Shown in pieces: positions 1 to 10,500 of a stretch of 28,545 nt of DNA. The number at the start of each line of letters is the position of its first letter. The first letter of the stretch is position 1. The notes under the pieces were generated by a model. The model was not told the origin of the DNA. It saw only the letters and a program-made list of their open reading frames with translations, and did not search any database. A program made the translations under genes and the position numbers. This stretch comes from Paracamarosporium sp. OC-R06-R3 (Eukaryota > Ascomycota > Dothideomycetes > Pleosporales > Didymosphaeriaceae): NCBI GenBank assembly GCA_019828545.1, contig JACVRA010000114.1:1-28545 (forward strand), given 5' to 3'.

Positions 1-2035
1 CTACCTATATAGCCAGCTTTTAGCTTTTAGTAGATTTAATAGCTTTTCGATATCCTTTTATACTAGGCCTATAGGCTAGTTAATTAATCTTTAGTTTACC
101 TCTTATTACGCACTTTTATATACCTCTATCTAGAGCACACCTAGCACGAACCTTTTAATTACCTACGCCGATATATTTTCTAATATATAAAATATTATTA
201 TATAGAGTAGTTTTATAGATATCTTATATCTATAAGATATTATTATATAACTTTAGTTAATTTATTTTACTTTATAGGATTTCTTTATTACCTTAATTAG
301 TATTAGGCCTTTTAAGCCTTAATACCTTATACTTATTATCTTATAGCTACTTCTACCTTATACTTATAATAATAAAATTATAAGTATAAGATTTTTATAA
401 TAAAATAAATAGAAATAAGTTTATTATTATTTAAAAAAAAATTAGTAGTACTTAATAAAGTTAAGTAAGTAAATAATATAATAGTCTTATAAATTACTTT
501 AGTAATAAAGATATATTAAGTATATAATAGTTTATAAATAATTAATATTACTTAATTTAATTAAAAGTCTATTATCTATTACTTAATTAAATATTAATTA
601 AAATACTAGTTTATAAACTTATTAGTATAAGACTTTAAGTCTAGCTTATCTACTAATATATATAAATTATATAGACTTAATTATATATTAATATAGTAAT
701 AGTAAACTAGTCTTTTATAATATTACTCTATTTAAAAAATTAAACTTAAGGTAGTAACCTTATATAAATTTATATATTATAGTAATTATAATACTTTAAG
801 TAGCTTTTTACTCTTTAATTATAATTTCTATACTTATATACTATCTTTAATATATTTCTTATAAAGAATAATTTATAGATAGGTATACTATAAAGACTCT
901 TATTTTTAATAGAAAATAAAATTATATATAAGATTAATAATAAAGCTATAATATACGTATAATTTTTAAATAAAAGTAGATTAAATTATAGAGAAAGGGT
1001 TATAAAATATAGCCTTAAAGTACTTCTATATTAATATAATATATAAATAAAAATTAAACTATTTTATAATAAAATTCTTACTTAAGTTTTAATAAAGAGT
1101 ATTTTTTTATTAATAATAAGAGACGTTAATTTACTTTAACGTAAGGTTATTATATAACTACCTTATTAAGCTTTATATATTAAATAAAAAGTAATTAATA
1201 ATTAATATTATATTACTTTATAAGTTATATAAAAAGAGAAAAATTAATAAAGTATACTAAATTAATAGTAAAAATAACCTAATAAATATATATATAAAAA
1301 AGACTTTAAATAGTATTTTAAAATAGCTTATCTTTATAAATTAACTTTATATTTAAGTAAAAGTATTTATAAATAGACTTAATTTTATATAAAATAGAAT
1401 AAATATTATTTAAAATAAAATAAAAAAGTTACTATATAAAATAGAAAAAGAATTAAAGTAATTTTATAAAAAAAAAACTATTAATATTTATATATAATAT
1501 AAATAACTACTAAATATTTTAAATTAAATAATAGTAGTTATAAAATATAGTATAAAATAAAAGTATAAAATATAATTATTATATATAAGAATTAAATTAA
1601 TATTATCCCTTTTCCTTTATATAATAAAAAGATAAATAAGACTTAAATAAAATATAAACTTTTTTTTTACTTATATAATTATATAAGCTCTATTCTATTA
1701 TATTATAATATATAGGACTAATAGAGTCTATTTAATACTTAATTTATATTACCAAGATTTTAATTATTTAAGCCTTTAATAATTATATATATATTAGCTT
1801 AACATTAGATCTACTCTAGAGCTTAATAGGATTAATAAAATTAAACCTAAGCCTTATTATATTAATATAATTAGTAAGTCTTAAGTTTTATTATAATAAA
1901 TATAAAATATACTATACTAAAATAAATAATTACTATTTAAAAAGAGGAGGTTTACTTTCTAAAAACTCTCTTTAATAAATAAACCAATGTTATAGTTAAT
2001 TTAATTTTACCTAAATACGCCATAATTCTTTAGAA
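1..2035. repeat. AT-rich, RIP-like gene-free block
   Basis: The stretch is almost only A and T, with very rare C or G, long runs of TA, and stop codons in every frame. No coding frame, tRNA or ordered repeat unit can be made out. In filamentous ascomycetes such blocks are usually old transposons converted by repeat-induced point mutation (C to T on both strands), and they often flank secondary-metabolite clusters. The change to normal base composition is sharp, at about 2035, just before the basic reading frame. The original element cannot be named from this sequence. Confidence 0.8.
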
Positions 2036-2435
2036 TAGACATTGCGCTAAACGACTGGTACACACATCCATTATAATAGGCCAAAACTCTCTTACCAGGA
2101 CTTCTATTGCCAAACAAAAACGACTGGAAAAGAAGGCAGAAATAGAGGCCGACAAGGCTAATCTACTCAACAATCAGAAGTCCTTCAAAGCCATGTTTCA
2201 CGAGATGATGAAAAAGAAGCAACAATGTAAGAAAGACAAAAGAATTAATGCGAAAAAAGGCAAAGGGAGGGCGGGACCTCCCAAGACCCTGAAAAACCTG
2301 AAGAACTACGCCGCAGTCGTGCAGAAAACCGCCTTGAAAGTTTACCTGCAGGCCAAGGCGCCATCTATTTCAACCTTGTTACTTACTTTAGTTTACCTTC
2401 TTATATCTTCGCTGATATTCAATGGATTTCAATAA
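2036..2435 (+). pseudogene. short basic reading frame in a normal-GC island, possible transposase tail remnant
   Basis: A frame open from about 2036 to the stop at 2433-2435 encodes a lysine-rich, heptad-like stretch (for example AKQKRLEKKAEIEADKANLL, then KKKQQCKKDKRINAKKGKGR), followed by a hydrophobic end. The first ATG in frame is at 2193, giving 80 residues, but the charged region starts well upstream of it, so the ATG-to-stop protein is probably not the original gene. Charged coiled tails like this occur at the C-terminus of fungal pogo/Tc1-type transposases, and the frame sits beside the AT-rich block, which makes a transposon remnant the likeliest reading. No catalytic DDE residues are visible. 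The identity is weakly supported. Confidence 0.3.
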
Positions 2436-2935
2436 CTTTTAGATTTTGATTTAGGCCTAGTTAAGGGCTTTTTAATGAGCTAAAAATGGCCTAAAACGGA
2501 CTAGTTTCAGCCAAGTTATTAAAGAAAATGTATAAGGATAATTATTAACTCAGGCGTAATCAGCTTGCTTATGTAACCAGCTCGCTTATAAGATAGCCCT
2601 ATACTACCTCGCTCCACTTTACCTAAAAAGGAAATAGTAATTTTAATAATATATTTAGTAATACGCTATACTATATGGAGTAGTAGTATAGGGAAAGCTC
2701 CACTAGTATTTACTAGTTAGGCTAGGCGCCTTGGCATTTTCTAACATCCTACTGATACGATATTTACGCAAGTAAGCACCACGCACTGCCATGTCACTTA
2801 ATCTTTTCTCCTTCTTGCTTCCACCTGTATCGCCGACTACGTACACATAGCATCTAGTCTTGCCTCACCACTTAGTCTGCGAGGCCATCTGCTCGCGGTC
2901 CAGCCTGCGGCAAACACTCGTGGCCCAGCTTTCCA
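2436..2935. other. intergenic region upstream of the regulator, with repeat remnants
   Basis: No gene is seen. The left two thirds are AT-rich and include an 11-bp perfect inverted repeat, CCCTATACTAC at 2597-2607 against GTAGTATAGGG at 2683-2693, which looks like the ends of a small degraded element of about 100 bp. The last 200 bp have normal composition and should hold the promoter of the Zn2Cys6 gene; I see no clear TATA box. Confidence 0.45.
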
Positions 2936-5314
2936 ATGTTGCGTCGCAACGGCACCCGCAGCTCGTGCGAGCCCTGTCGAAAGGCAAAGGTGAAATGCGA
3001 CCATCACTCCCCATTCTGCCAAAGATGCGAAGCGCGCGGCATCAGCGCCTCATGCGTCTACCACCCGGCTCCCTTGACGCGCTCGCCTCCACCCGAAGTC
3101 CGGCGGACTCACAAGCTGTCCACGCAGCAATATCAAACTTGCTTTGGAGTCCTGGATCTGTCCGGTGATAGGCTGAGCGAGCCGGCACTTCCCAGCACTC
3201 AAGCCTCATTTACCGCACCCCTGGCCCCACCAGCCAAGATGCAGATCTACACCAATGCTGCTTCCAACGCCATACACTCGCGCCCTCCCTCATCCTTCGG
3301 TGGTAGTGACGTAGAGCTCAACGCGCAGAGTGCTCCAAAGGCTGCCGGCTCTGGCTACTATGGCTCAACCAGCTACTACTCTGTCTTTGACCGAGTCGAC
3401 CACGTGCCGACCGCTACCACAGATTCTCAGCCTTCTGGGCCTGCTGGCGACACGCTCTCTGCAGGTATACGCGACGACGGCCCCGGCGTGAGCCGGTCAC
3501 TTCAAATTGGATCCTGGATACTCCAAAACCTCCAACACGTCTCCATCATCCAGTCCCTCGTCGACATGTACATTCGAACAAGCCAAGTATCCCCTACGGC
3601 GACTTTAATCCCTCTGAAAGCTGTGGAGACCCTGCAGCACCTGGCCAGTGGAGACGTGCATGCTCTGGCGCAAAAGATCACCAGAAATACGCAAAAGCCG
3701 CTACAGGTACCTCCTGAAATGCACGCAAGCACCTTCAGCACACTCTTCACCGGCGACAACCTGCGCTGGGAGTTTCTTGGTCTCGTCTTTGCCTGGGCCG
3801 GCTTGTCTCTGTCCATGTCTCTGCTGAATGAAAAAGGCTCTGCGACGACGCCAGACGGAATCAGCAAAACCTCCTTTGCCCAGCTCTTAACCGCTTGCAG
3901 TGACGCGTGCATAACCCTCTGCCGCCAAAATGCCCACACCAACGACATGCTCTCCTGGTGTCTCTATGAGAACCTCATTCTACTAACCTTTCAGCACGGC
4001 GAAGCAAGTGAGCATTAGCCCTAACACCCTATTTGTATCAATTTAGCTTCTAACAGAGAGGCAGGCCACGCATCTTGGCAGCGACTTGGAGACCTCTCCA
4101 CCGACATTCTGGCCCTCGGCCTGCACAAGGAACCCGCGGCGACGAGCACCTCGCCTATTTTCCTCGTCCAGGCTCGAAAGAAGCTATTTTCCGCCGCCTT
4201 TCGTGTCGACAAGAGCATCTCCACCTTCTTTGGCCGGCCACCCCGGATACCGGGTCACTACTGCGACGTCAGTCTTCCTCTAGACGTCGACGACAACCTC
4301 TTCCATCAAGAAAACTTTTGTGTAGACCACCTTCGCTCCGTACTCAACATGGCCGGTTGGAACATCGACTGCAAGATCCGCCCAGCTTCTTGGATTCGTA
4401 TGCGTCATATCGTTGGCAAAGTCACAGAGGAGATTTTGGAGCTGTCTCTGGGCGGCGCACAAGACAATTTGGTTTACAAAGTACAGTGAGTTCCTTCCAA
4501 CCCGACCCTGCCACTTGTAGGCGTTTGCTGAATCGTGTCAGGGACATATTGACTCGCTGCAATGAGACGTGGAACCGGATCCCGAGCCATCTGCAGTACA
4601 AACACAGCTGCTGGAACGATGGTACCCCACCAGGAACATGTTTGATGCTGCTGCTTGTCTACCTGGAACATCTGCAGAACGAATTCCAGCTGCAGAGATT
4701 GCTCTGCCGCCAACAAAGATGCGCCTCGGACGCGCTGATCAACATTAGCATGCGCATGCTCACAGCTGCAATGATTCTCCCCAGCATTCAAGTCGACAGC
4801 GTCAACATACATCGCGATCGTGCATGGATTGTAAGCAGTCTTCCTTGTACCTTCTTGCCAATGTCACTGATACGTATAGCTCTTGTACTATGCGCTCCCG
4901 AGCGCCGGCGTCCTTGCCATCGACCTTCTGATGCGCATGCAGCAGGGTTCTAACCCTCCACGCTCAATATCGAAGTCTGAAGTCATCAGACACACGAGCG
5001 TGCTCGCCGCATCGCTGCAATGGGCGTCGGAGTCGTCTGGCGGCAACCACAACCTGTGCGCCGGGGCGGCAAAGACGTTGTCGCGCATTTTGGACGAGAT
5101 TCTCAACAGCTCCGGCCAGAGGAGCGAGATGAGCACGAGCGGCGACGTGAGCGGCACCATGAGCGGCACCGTAAGCGGCAACATGTCACCCATGGCAATG
5201 GACATGGACTACAGCATGCTGGCAGAGCACGGCGTCGACTCGGAAACCTTCTTGAACTGGTTCGATAACTTGGAGTGGGAGACGATGCACCAGCCCGTGC
5301 CGCTTCAGGTGTAG
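2936..5314 (+). CDS. Zn2Cys6 fungal transcription factor (probable cluster regulator)
   Basis: Four exons (2936-4007, 4065-4485, 4542-4830, 4880-5314) give about 738 residues. The N-terminus carries a Zn(II)2Cys6 binuclear cluster, residues about 10 to 41, starting CEPCRKAKVKC and continuing with FCQRC. The middle is the fungal-specific transcription factor domain (MHR), recognised by blocks such as WQRLGDLSTDI, ARKKLF and FFGRPPRIPGHYC, and later PSAGVLA. The C-terminus is acidic, rich in Met, Asp, Trp and Glu, and fits an activation region. For the first intron I chose the acceptor at 4064, and for the second the one at 4541, because they keep the family sequence and give introns of 57 and 56 bp. 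As the only regulator in the window it is the natural candidate to control the neighbouring genes; that role is inferred. Confidence 0.88.
5147..5182 (+). repeat. three 12-bp tandem units inside the regulator gene
   Basis: GTGAGCGGCACC, ATGAGCGGCACC and GTAAGCGGCAAC follow each other in frame and encode a four-residue period (V/M-S-G-T/N) in the C-terminal part of the transcription factor. Such units can change in copy number between strains. They lie in a likely disordered linker before the acidic tail. Confidence 0.75.
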
Positions 5315-5490
5315 ATTGCGCTGATCTACAGTGGTACGCATCCCATGACCATCTCCTTTATGACCATATCTCAAAAGTACATCACAACTATGTTGTGACT
5401 ATATCAAAAATCGTATAATGACTATATTACAAGTATAACGTAACTATCACATGTCTAGTATATCATGAGTGTAGTACGAAGTGTTCCTAC
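5315..5490. other. 3' flank of the regulator gene
   Basis: No gene is seen. The stretch from 5370 to 5470 repeats loosely the pattern 'atgactatatca', which may be low-complexity 3' sequence. Confidence 0.35.
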
Positions 5491-5643
5491 GGGCCCCGCA
5501 ATGGCATTTTCTTTGCAGGGAAGCCAGCTATAGTATACAAAAAGTCACGTTGCCTACGGAACACAGAGTCTTGCCACATCTGGCTTGACTTTTTGTGGAC
5601 TATAACTACTTACCCCGCAAAAGAGATGCCATTCCGGGGCCCC
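5491..5643. mobile_element. MITE-like imperfect inverted repeat
   Basis: The left arm (5491-5546, starting GGGCCCCGCAATGGCAT) matches the reverse complement of the right arm (5587-5643, ending ATGCCATTCCGGGGCCCC) over about 56 bp with scattered mismatches. Shared blocks include GGGCCCC, AATGGCAT, TATAGT and ACAAAAAGTC. The loop is about 40 bp and has no reading frame. Size (about 153 bp), long terminal inverted repeats and lack of coding fit a miniature inverted-repeat element. I could not identify a convincing target-site duplication, so a simple long hairpin or a shared transcription terminator between the two convergent genes remains possible. Confidence 0.55.
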
Positions 5644-5773
5644 AAGGGATAGGTACGTCACGACCACATGGCACTATTTCTTGGACAACAAAAGTCGCTA
5701 ACAAATACTGTTATGAAATACCAATTTTTATTGTTTGTCAAACTCGCTATTCTAGCTACAACATTGCCATCGG

Positions 5774-6883
5774 CTACTGCTGCGGAATCGTGGCAACCTT
5801 GTCGTGGTACATCTGCTCCGATTCGCGCCACAGCCTGTGCTGGCGCCAGTCGTCGAGCTTGGTAATGGCCGGGTAGAGAGCCTTGCCTGCCGTCTGGCTC
5901 GAGTCACGGGGTAGCAGACTGGGCAGGTAGGGGACTGCAATGACGCTGAGCGGCGGGCCGCAAGGGACAGGGACCTGCAGGGTGGGCTGCTTGTCGGAGG
6001 TGAAGTCCTGGTAGATCTGGACGGTGTTGTTGGGGCTCTTCGAGTCTGTGCTGATGTCGCAGACGACCGACAGGCGGCGGTCGGGCGCCTCCAGGCTTGC
6101 CATGGTGAGGAAGGGCGGGATGGGCGCGAAGATGCTGATGCAGTTGACGAAGATGTCGTGCTGAAGCACCTCTGGGTACTCGCTGGTGCGGTTGGTCTCC
6201 TTGCGGCCCCATTTGGTCATGTTGGCAGCAGGGATGCCGAGGTCGGTGAAGAACGAGGCGGAGCCGACGCCAGAGGTGCCGTGGGCGCCGATGAGGATGA
6301 TGGTGGGCAGGCGGCCGGCAACGGCCTGGCCTGCGGCGAGGTCTCGCTTCGTCTCCTCGAGCAGCGCTGCACGGCTCTGGTACGCGGAGATGCCCGGCAG
6401 CGGGCCAGCGTTGGGGTGCACGAGCTGGTGCGCCCAGGTCTTGATGGATAGCGCGGCCGCCATGGCGCCGGCTTCGGTGCCAAAGGTCAGAAGCTTCTCG
6501 CCCTTGTCGTTGACGAGGAACTCAAGCTCCAGCAGGAGTCCGCCGCCGCGTCTGAAGCGGTCGAGGACCTTGTCCCAGCCAGCCTGATTTCGGTATGCGT
6601 GTGCAGCATGCACGTGGACATGCTTGAGGGGAAAGTCGTCCATGGGGATGCCCTTCATGCCGAGGATGAGGTGATCTTGCGGGGCTGATACCCACGAGCC
6701 TGTCGGTACCAAGGTTGCTCCTGCAGCCTCGTACTCGTCATCTGAGAAGAAACGGATGCTGCTTCGTTCTATGTGCACATTGTAGCCGTCAGACATGAGC
6801 TGTTTTGCAGATTCAGGGGTGATGATGGCGCGGGTTCCAAAGGGGGCCGCTTCGGCTCTGAGATGAAGAGTCTTGCGTGACAT
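5774..6883 (-). CDS. saccharopine-dehydrogenase (Lys1-like) reductase with altered substrate pocket
   Basis: A single exon of 369 residues, about the length of yeast Lys1 (373). The family start LHLRAE at residues 6-11, R18, GMKGIP with K77, the HAAHAYRNQAGW block with the catalytic His at 95, LEFL with E121, the GAHGTSGVGSA nucleotide-binding turn and the LPSLLPRD block are all present. Lys1 catalyses reversible NAD-dependent cleavage of saccharopine to lysine and 2-oxoglutarate. Compared with yeast Lys1 from memory, the catalytic Lys77 and His96 are kept, but Glu78 is Gly, Lys99 is Arg, Arg131 is Lys and Asp319 is Pro. It also lacks a C-terminal peroxisomal tripeptide (ends IPQQ). These changes suggest a paralogue joining or cleaving a different amino acid/2-oxo acid pair, not the housekeeping enzyme. 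It lies tail-to-tail with the regulator gene and in the same direction as the NRPS. Confidence 0.85.
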   Translation of the reverse strand: MSRKTLHLRAEAAPFGTRAIITPESAKQLMSDGYNVHIERSSIRFFSDDEYEAAGATLVPTGSWVSAPQDHLILGMKGIPMDDFPLKHVHVHAAHAYRNQAGWDKVLDRFRRGGGLLLELEFLVNDKGEKLLTFGTEAGAMAAALSIKTWAHQLVHPNAGPLPGISAYQSRAALLEETKRDLAAGQAVAGRLPTIILIGAHGTSGVGSASFFTDLGIPAANMTKWGRKETNRTSEYPEVLQHDIFVNCISIFAPIPPFLTMASLEAPDRRLSVVCDISTDSKSPNNTVQIYQDFTSDKQPTLQVPVPCGPPLSVIAVPYLPSLLPRDSSQTAGKALYPAITKLDDWRQHRLWRESEQMYHDKVATIPQQ

Positions 6884-7593
6884 GGTGAGGACTGTTGTTG
6901 ATGCAAGTGCGAGGATGAGATTTTCTGCCCGGGAAAGACAGAGAGAGCCAGGTTCATTGGGGTTAAATACCGTGGGATCGGTCTACATACTATGTGCAAC
7001 ACAATGGAGTTGCATGCGCCGCTAACAGCCCGAACGAACTACTCACGGCCTAAGCCGCCTCATACTTCGGGGCTCCGCTGCAACGTAGATCTTGGAAGCT
7101 AAGCCCCGGTTTTACATTTTTGGGTTTTCGGAATAAGGCTTGGCTCGGACACTATGGCGAGCTCCGGCCCACAGCGGGCCTGCCCGAGTCTACACGGGCC
7201 GACGGGAGACTAGCCCAAAACAGATATTAGTCCTTTGTGTCCTTGTTGCAGCTTAGCTACAAGAGGCAAATGCTTGTTCGTCCCGTGCTTGATTCAGCTC
7301 CGTGCCAAACTATTATACATGATGACCGCGACGCTCCCGCCGCTGCTGCACGCAATCGATCAATTAGTCCGTGTATTACTCGGCATGGTCTAATCGCGCC
7401 ACAAATGCTTAGTTGTCGAAAGTATCGTCTCCGATAGCCCTGCTCTGCTAAGCTCCGCTCTGCTCAGCAGGTTCTAGGTCAGGCTTCTGCGATGCAACCC
7501 TTACTGCCGTGGCAAAAATACGTCTTGACACATCATCATTGGCCACGCTTATAGTTACACGAAAATGTATTCACGGAAGAATTTCTCTCAAGA
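6884..7593. other. intergenic region between the NRPS 3' end and the Lys1-like gene
   Basis: This 710-bp stretch holds the promoter of the minus-strand Lys1-like gene and the NRPS 3' flank. No credible gene is seen; the frame at 7237-7437 has no family features. A short hairpin is formed by CGGGGCT near 7068 and AGCCCCG near 7101. The GC-rich stretch 7150-7215, with repeated 'cgggcc' and 'gggcc' words, has no recognisable identity. Confidence 0.4.
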
Positions 7594-10500
7594 TTATCCA
7601 CTAATGATACCTTCTAGGATACGCCTCGTCGCTGTAGAAAGACTTTTGCTGAGCTGACCCGCAGCCTCGTCGCTAACCTTGTCGGTCCAGCAAGTAAGGC
7701 TTGCAACTACCCCGCTGCGTTCGTAGTGATCAACCTCGAGAACTATGGGATACTAGAAATTGACAGTTAGTTATTTTGCTTCCAAATGATGAGTATGTGG
7801 CTATCCTTACCTCAAGGGGGTCGTCACTGGGACGCTCTGCAAACGATAAAGGGGATGAGCTCGCCGCCTCCTTTGAATGCCTGCGAAAATTGACGATAGA
7901 GTCAAACCAAGCAGACGAGCTAGACATGCTCTCCGAAGTTTTGTTGCTCAATGCTGTCATTAGATGGTGCTGGTGTGGTAGACTCTGCAGCAGGTCGTCT
8001 TGCACTGCCTCTAGCAGCTTCGCCGTGCTGTGGGCAGCAGGAGAGAGCCGGCAGGCAGCAATGTTTAGAACAGGCCCAACAATTTGCTCGATGTTGTCAA
8101 TGGGTGCGTCGCGGCCCGCCAATATGTATCCAAATAGAACGTCGTCCTTGCCCGTGGCCTCGCTAAGCACAAACGCCCATGCAGCCCGGAATATGGTGGC
8201 CAGAGTGACACCAGACTTTTGCGTAATGTGAAGAAGCTCTTCAGAGAACTCGGCCATGTCAACAGGGGTTGAAAAGATCTCCTTCTTAGCGACTTCCCGA
8301 CTATTGCCAGTTGACAGTCGACATGGTTGCACATCGGCCAGATAGGTGTTCCAGTATTGTACACTCTCCGCAAAAGAGAGGTGCTGCAGTCCCTCAACAA
8401 AGTCGGCAAAAGGACGCACCGGCTTCTTCGTGGCAAACCCACCGTAGTTCTGCGAGAAGGCGTCAAAAATCATTGGCATCGAGCCGTGGTCTATTAGCGC
8501 ATGACTGATCTCGAGGCAGCAAGTAGCTGACGTTGCTGTGCGTTGGAAGATGGTCAGTCTGTGCTGTGGCTCCCACTCTTGCCATGTAGCGCGTGGAAGG
8601 TCCAGGGGATTCTCTGCCCAGGCGCTCGATCCAACTTCTACAGCTCTCTCATACCGATCCAAGACCACATTGAGGAAAGAATTGGAGTTTTTCATGTCAG
8701 CGATCATAATTGTTCGCAAGATCGGATTAGCAGACACTACTGTTTGCCATGCTGTGGCCAGTTTTTCCATGACCAGATCTCCAGGTCCGTTCACTTGAGT
8801 TTCGAAGACGAGTCTGGGTCTCCAATAGCAGTCATGATGTTGCTGCCCAAGAAGAATTGCGTTCTGAGTTGGGCTTGCTGGAAAGACGCTCACTACTTTC
8901 GCGGAGCTCTCTCCCGTGAAGCTGATTCCCTTGGACCTGAGCACAATCTCCATTCGCGCCAGATCATCGTAGTCCACACTCATAAGAGGAAAGTCGGAGA
9001 TGGTCTGACGAATAGGACTCTTGCTCATGGCAGTTGCTAAGAACTGCAGGTCGTGCTTGCAGTTTGAAATCCACGTGCTCACCATGTCCGAGTTTCTCAT
9101 GGATCTCGGGAAGAGCCACTCAAACTCCAGTTGGCCGTCCTTGACATATGAAGCAACGTCAAAAATAGCAAAGCGCGGCATGTTTGCGCTCATGTCATAC
9201 TGGTCGCCGAAGCCGTCTGTTACGACTGATAGGAGAGATTTGTCATTGTTTGATTGCTGCTGGACGCCGGTGAAGTTGAAGGTGAGCTCCGGTACATCAA
9301 TCGCCACATCTTTGGACGAAAGTTGTGCTGCGAAGAAGTCGATGAAGTCTTTCTCTGCGCTAATCTTCGAGTCCTTGATCCTGCGCACAAAATCGACTGG
9401 ATCATGGTCTGTAAGAACGTCGACCTGGACAGGGACAATTTTGGTGAACCATCCGACCGTGCTCGAAGGGTCCAGACCAGCTGCACGAGCTTCTCTACCG
9501 TGACCTTCGACACACACTGCAGGGGTTTGACGATCCGTGAATGTTTTCTTGAATGACAATGCCAATGCAGCGATGAAAAGATCTGCTGGTTTAGTTCTCA
9601 TGCTATCGTGACTTGACCCCAGGCAGAGACTGGTCAAGTCACGATCAAGCACAAACCCGGCTCTACTAGAGTCTTCATAGGTGAGATTGTCACGGTCAAT
9701 GTCCCAATAGGCGTAATTTGTAGGCGGAAAGTGGCGATCGGACACTGCGTGTGAAACTTTGTCCTCGCACCAAGTCTGAAAGGACAGTGGCGGGAGCGAA
9801 GATAGAGCCCCACCGCTTAGCGCCGCCTCCAAGTCTTCAAGAATCAGACGCCATGACACAATGTCGACAACTAGGTGATGGGCAACCATGAACAGAGTCT
9901 GAGTGCCGTCGAGACCTGAAACAAGATCTGCTCGCATGATTGGACCTTTAGCAATGTTAAGGCTTCTCTGGCTTGTCTGGACTAGGTCAAGCAAATTTCC
10001 AGGATGACTCAAAGTGGACTCTAAGGCCTGGAACGCATTCTCGGTGCTCCGGCTAATCCTTTGAGTTGCAAGTTTAGGACTTGATAAGTCGAACTTGGCG
10101 CGAAGCATGGAGTGGCGAGTAACAACTGCTTCCAGAGATTGTCGTAGTTGACTAATGCTGATTATTTTTGCCAATTTCACTTGGATACTCTGGTTGAAAT
10201 GGTGTTTGTGCTGCGGCGGGGCAAGCGTAGCATAAAGCTGTTGAATTGGAGAAAGAGCGAATGCGCGCTCTGTGGTCTCTTCCTTCAAGGTCTCGCTTGA
10301 GATTTCAATCTGTCGGGCGCTGAGTGCAAGCGCCTCAATATTGTGACCTTGCAAAACGTCCTTCACCGTGAATTCGAAACCCAAGTTGCGACTGCGAGCT
10401 AGTGCTTGCATTGCTGTAATAGAGTCTCCGCCGAGGGAGTGGAAGGAGCGGTTGATACCCACCTTTGTAGGTGAGAGACCGAGCACACTAGCCCACACTT

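Noticed and set aside
4008..4046. Acceptor at 4046 (ATTTAG) for the first regulator intron
   Set aside because: It is also in frame but gives a 39-bp intron and inserts extra residues into the conserved block; the acceptor at 4064 fits better.
4486..4520. Acceptor at 4520 for the second regulator intron
   Set aside because: It would leave a 35-bp intron, too short for fungi; the acceptor at 4541 keeps the frame and gives 56 bp.
4075..4953. Open frame of 292 residues overlapping the regulator
   Set aside because: It is rich in Arg, Ser and Pro without motifs, while the other frame, joined by introns, gives the fungal transcription factor domain.
5904..6587. Overlapping GC-rich frames on both strands within the Lys1-like gene
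   Set aside because: These are shadows of a well-conserved coding frame, with no motifs of their own.
7730..7810. The in-frame NRPS ending at the stop at 7730, which would truncate the last domain
   Set aside because: The stretch 7753-7810 has a clear donor, branch site and acceptor, and splicing gives the expected family C-terminus.
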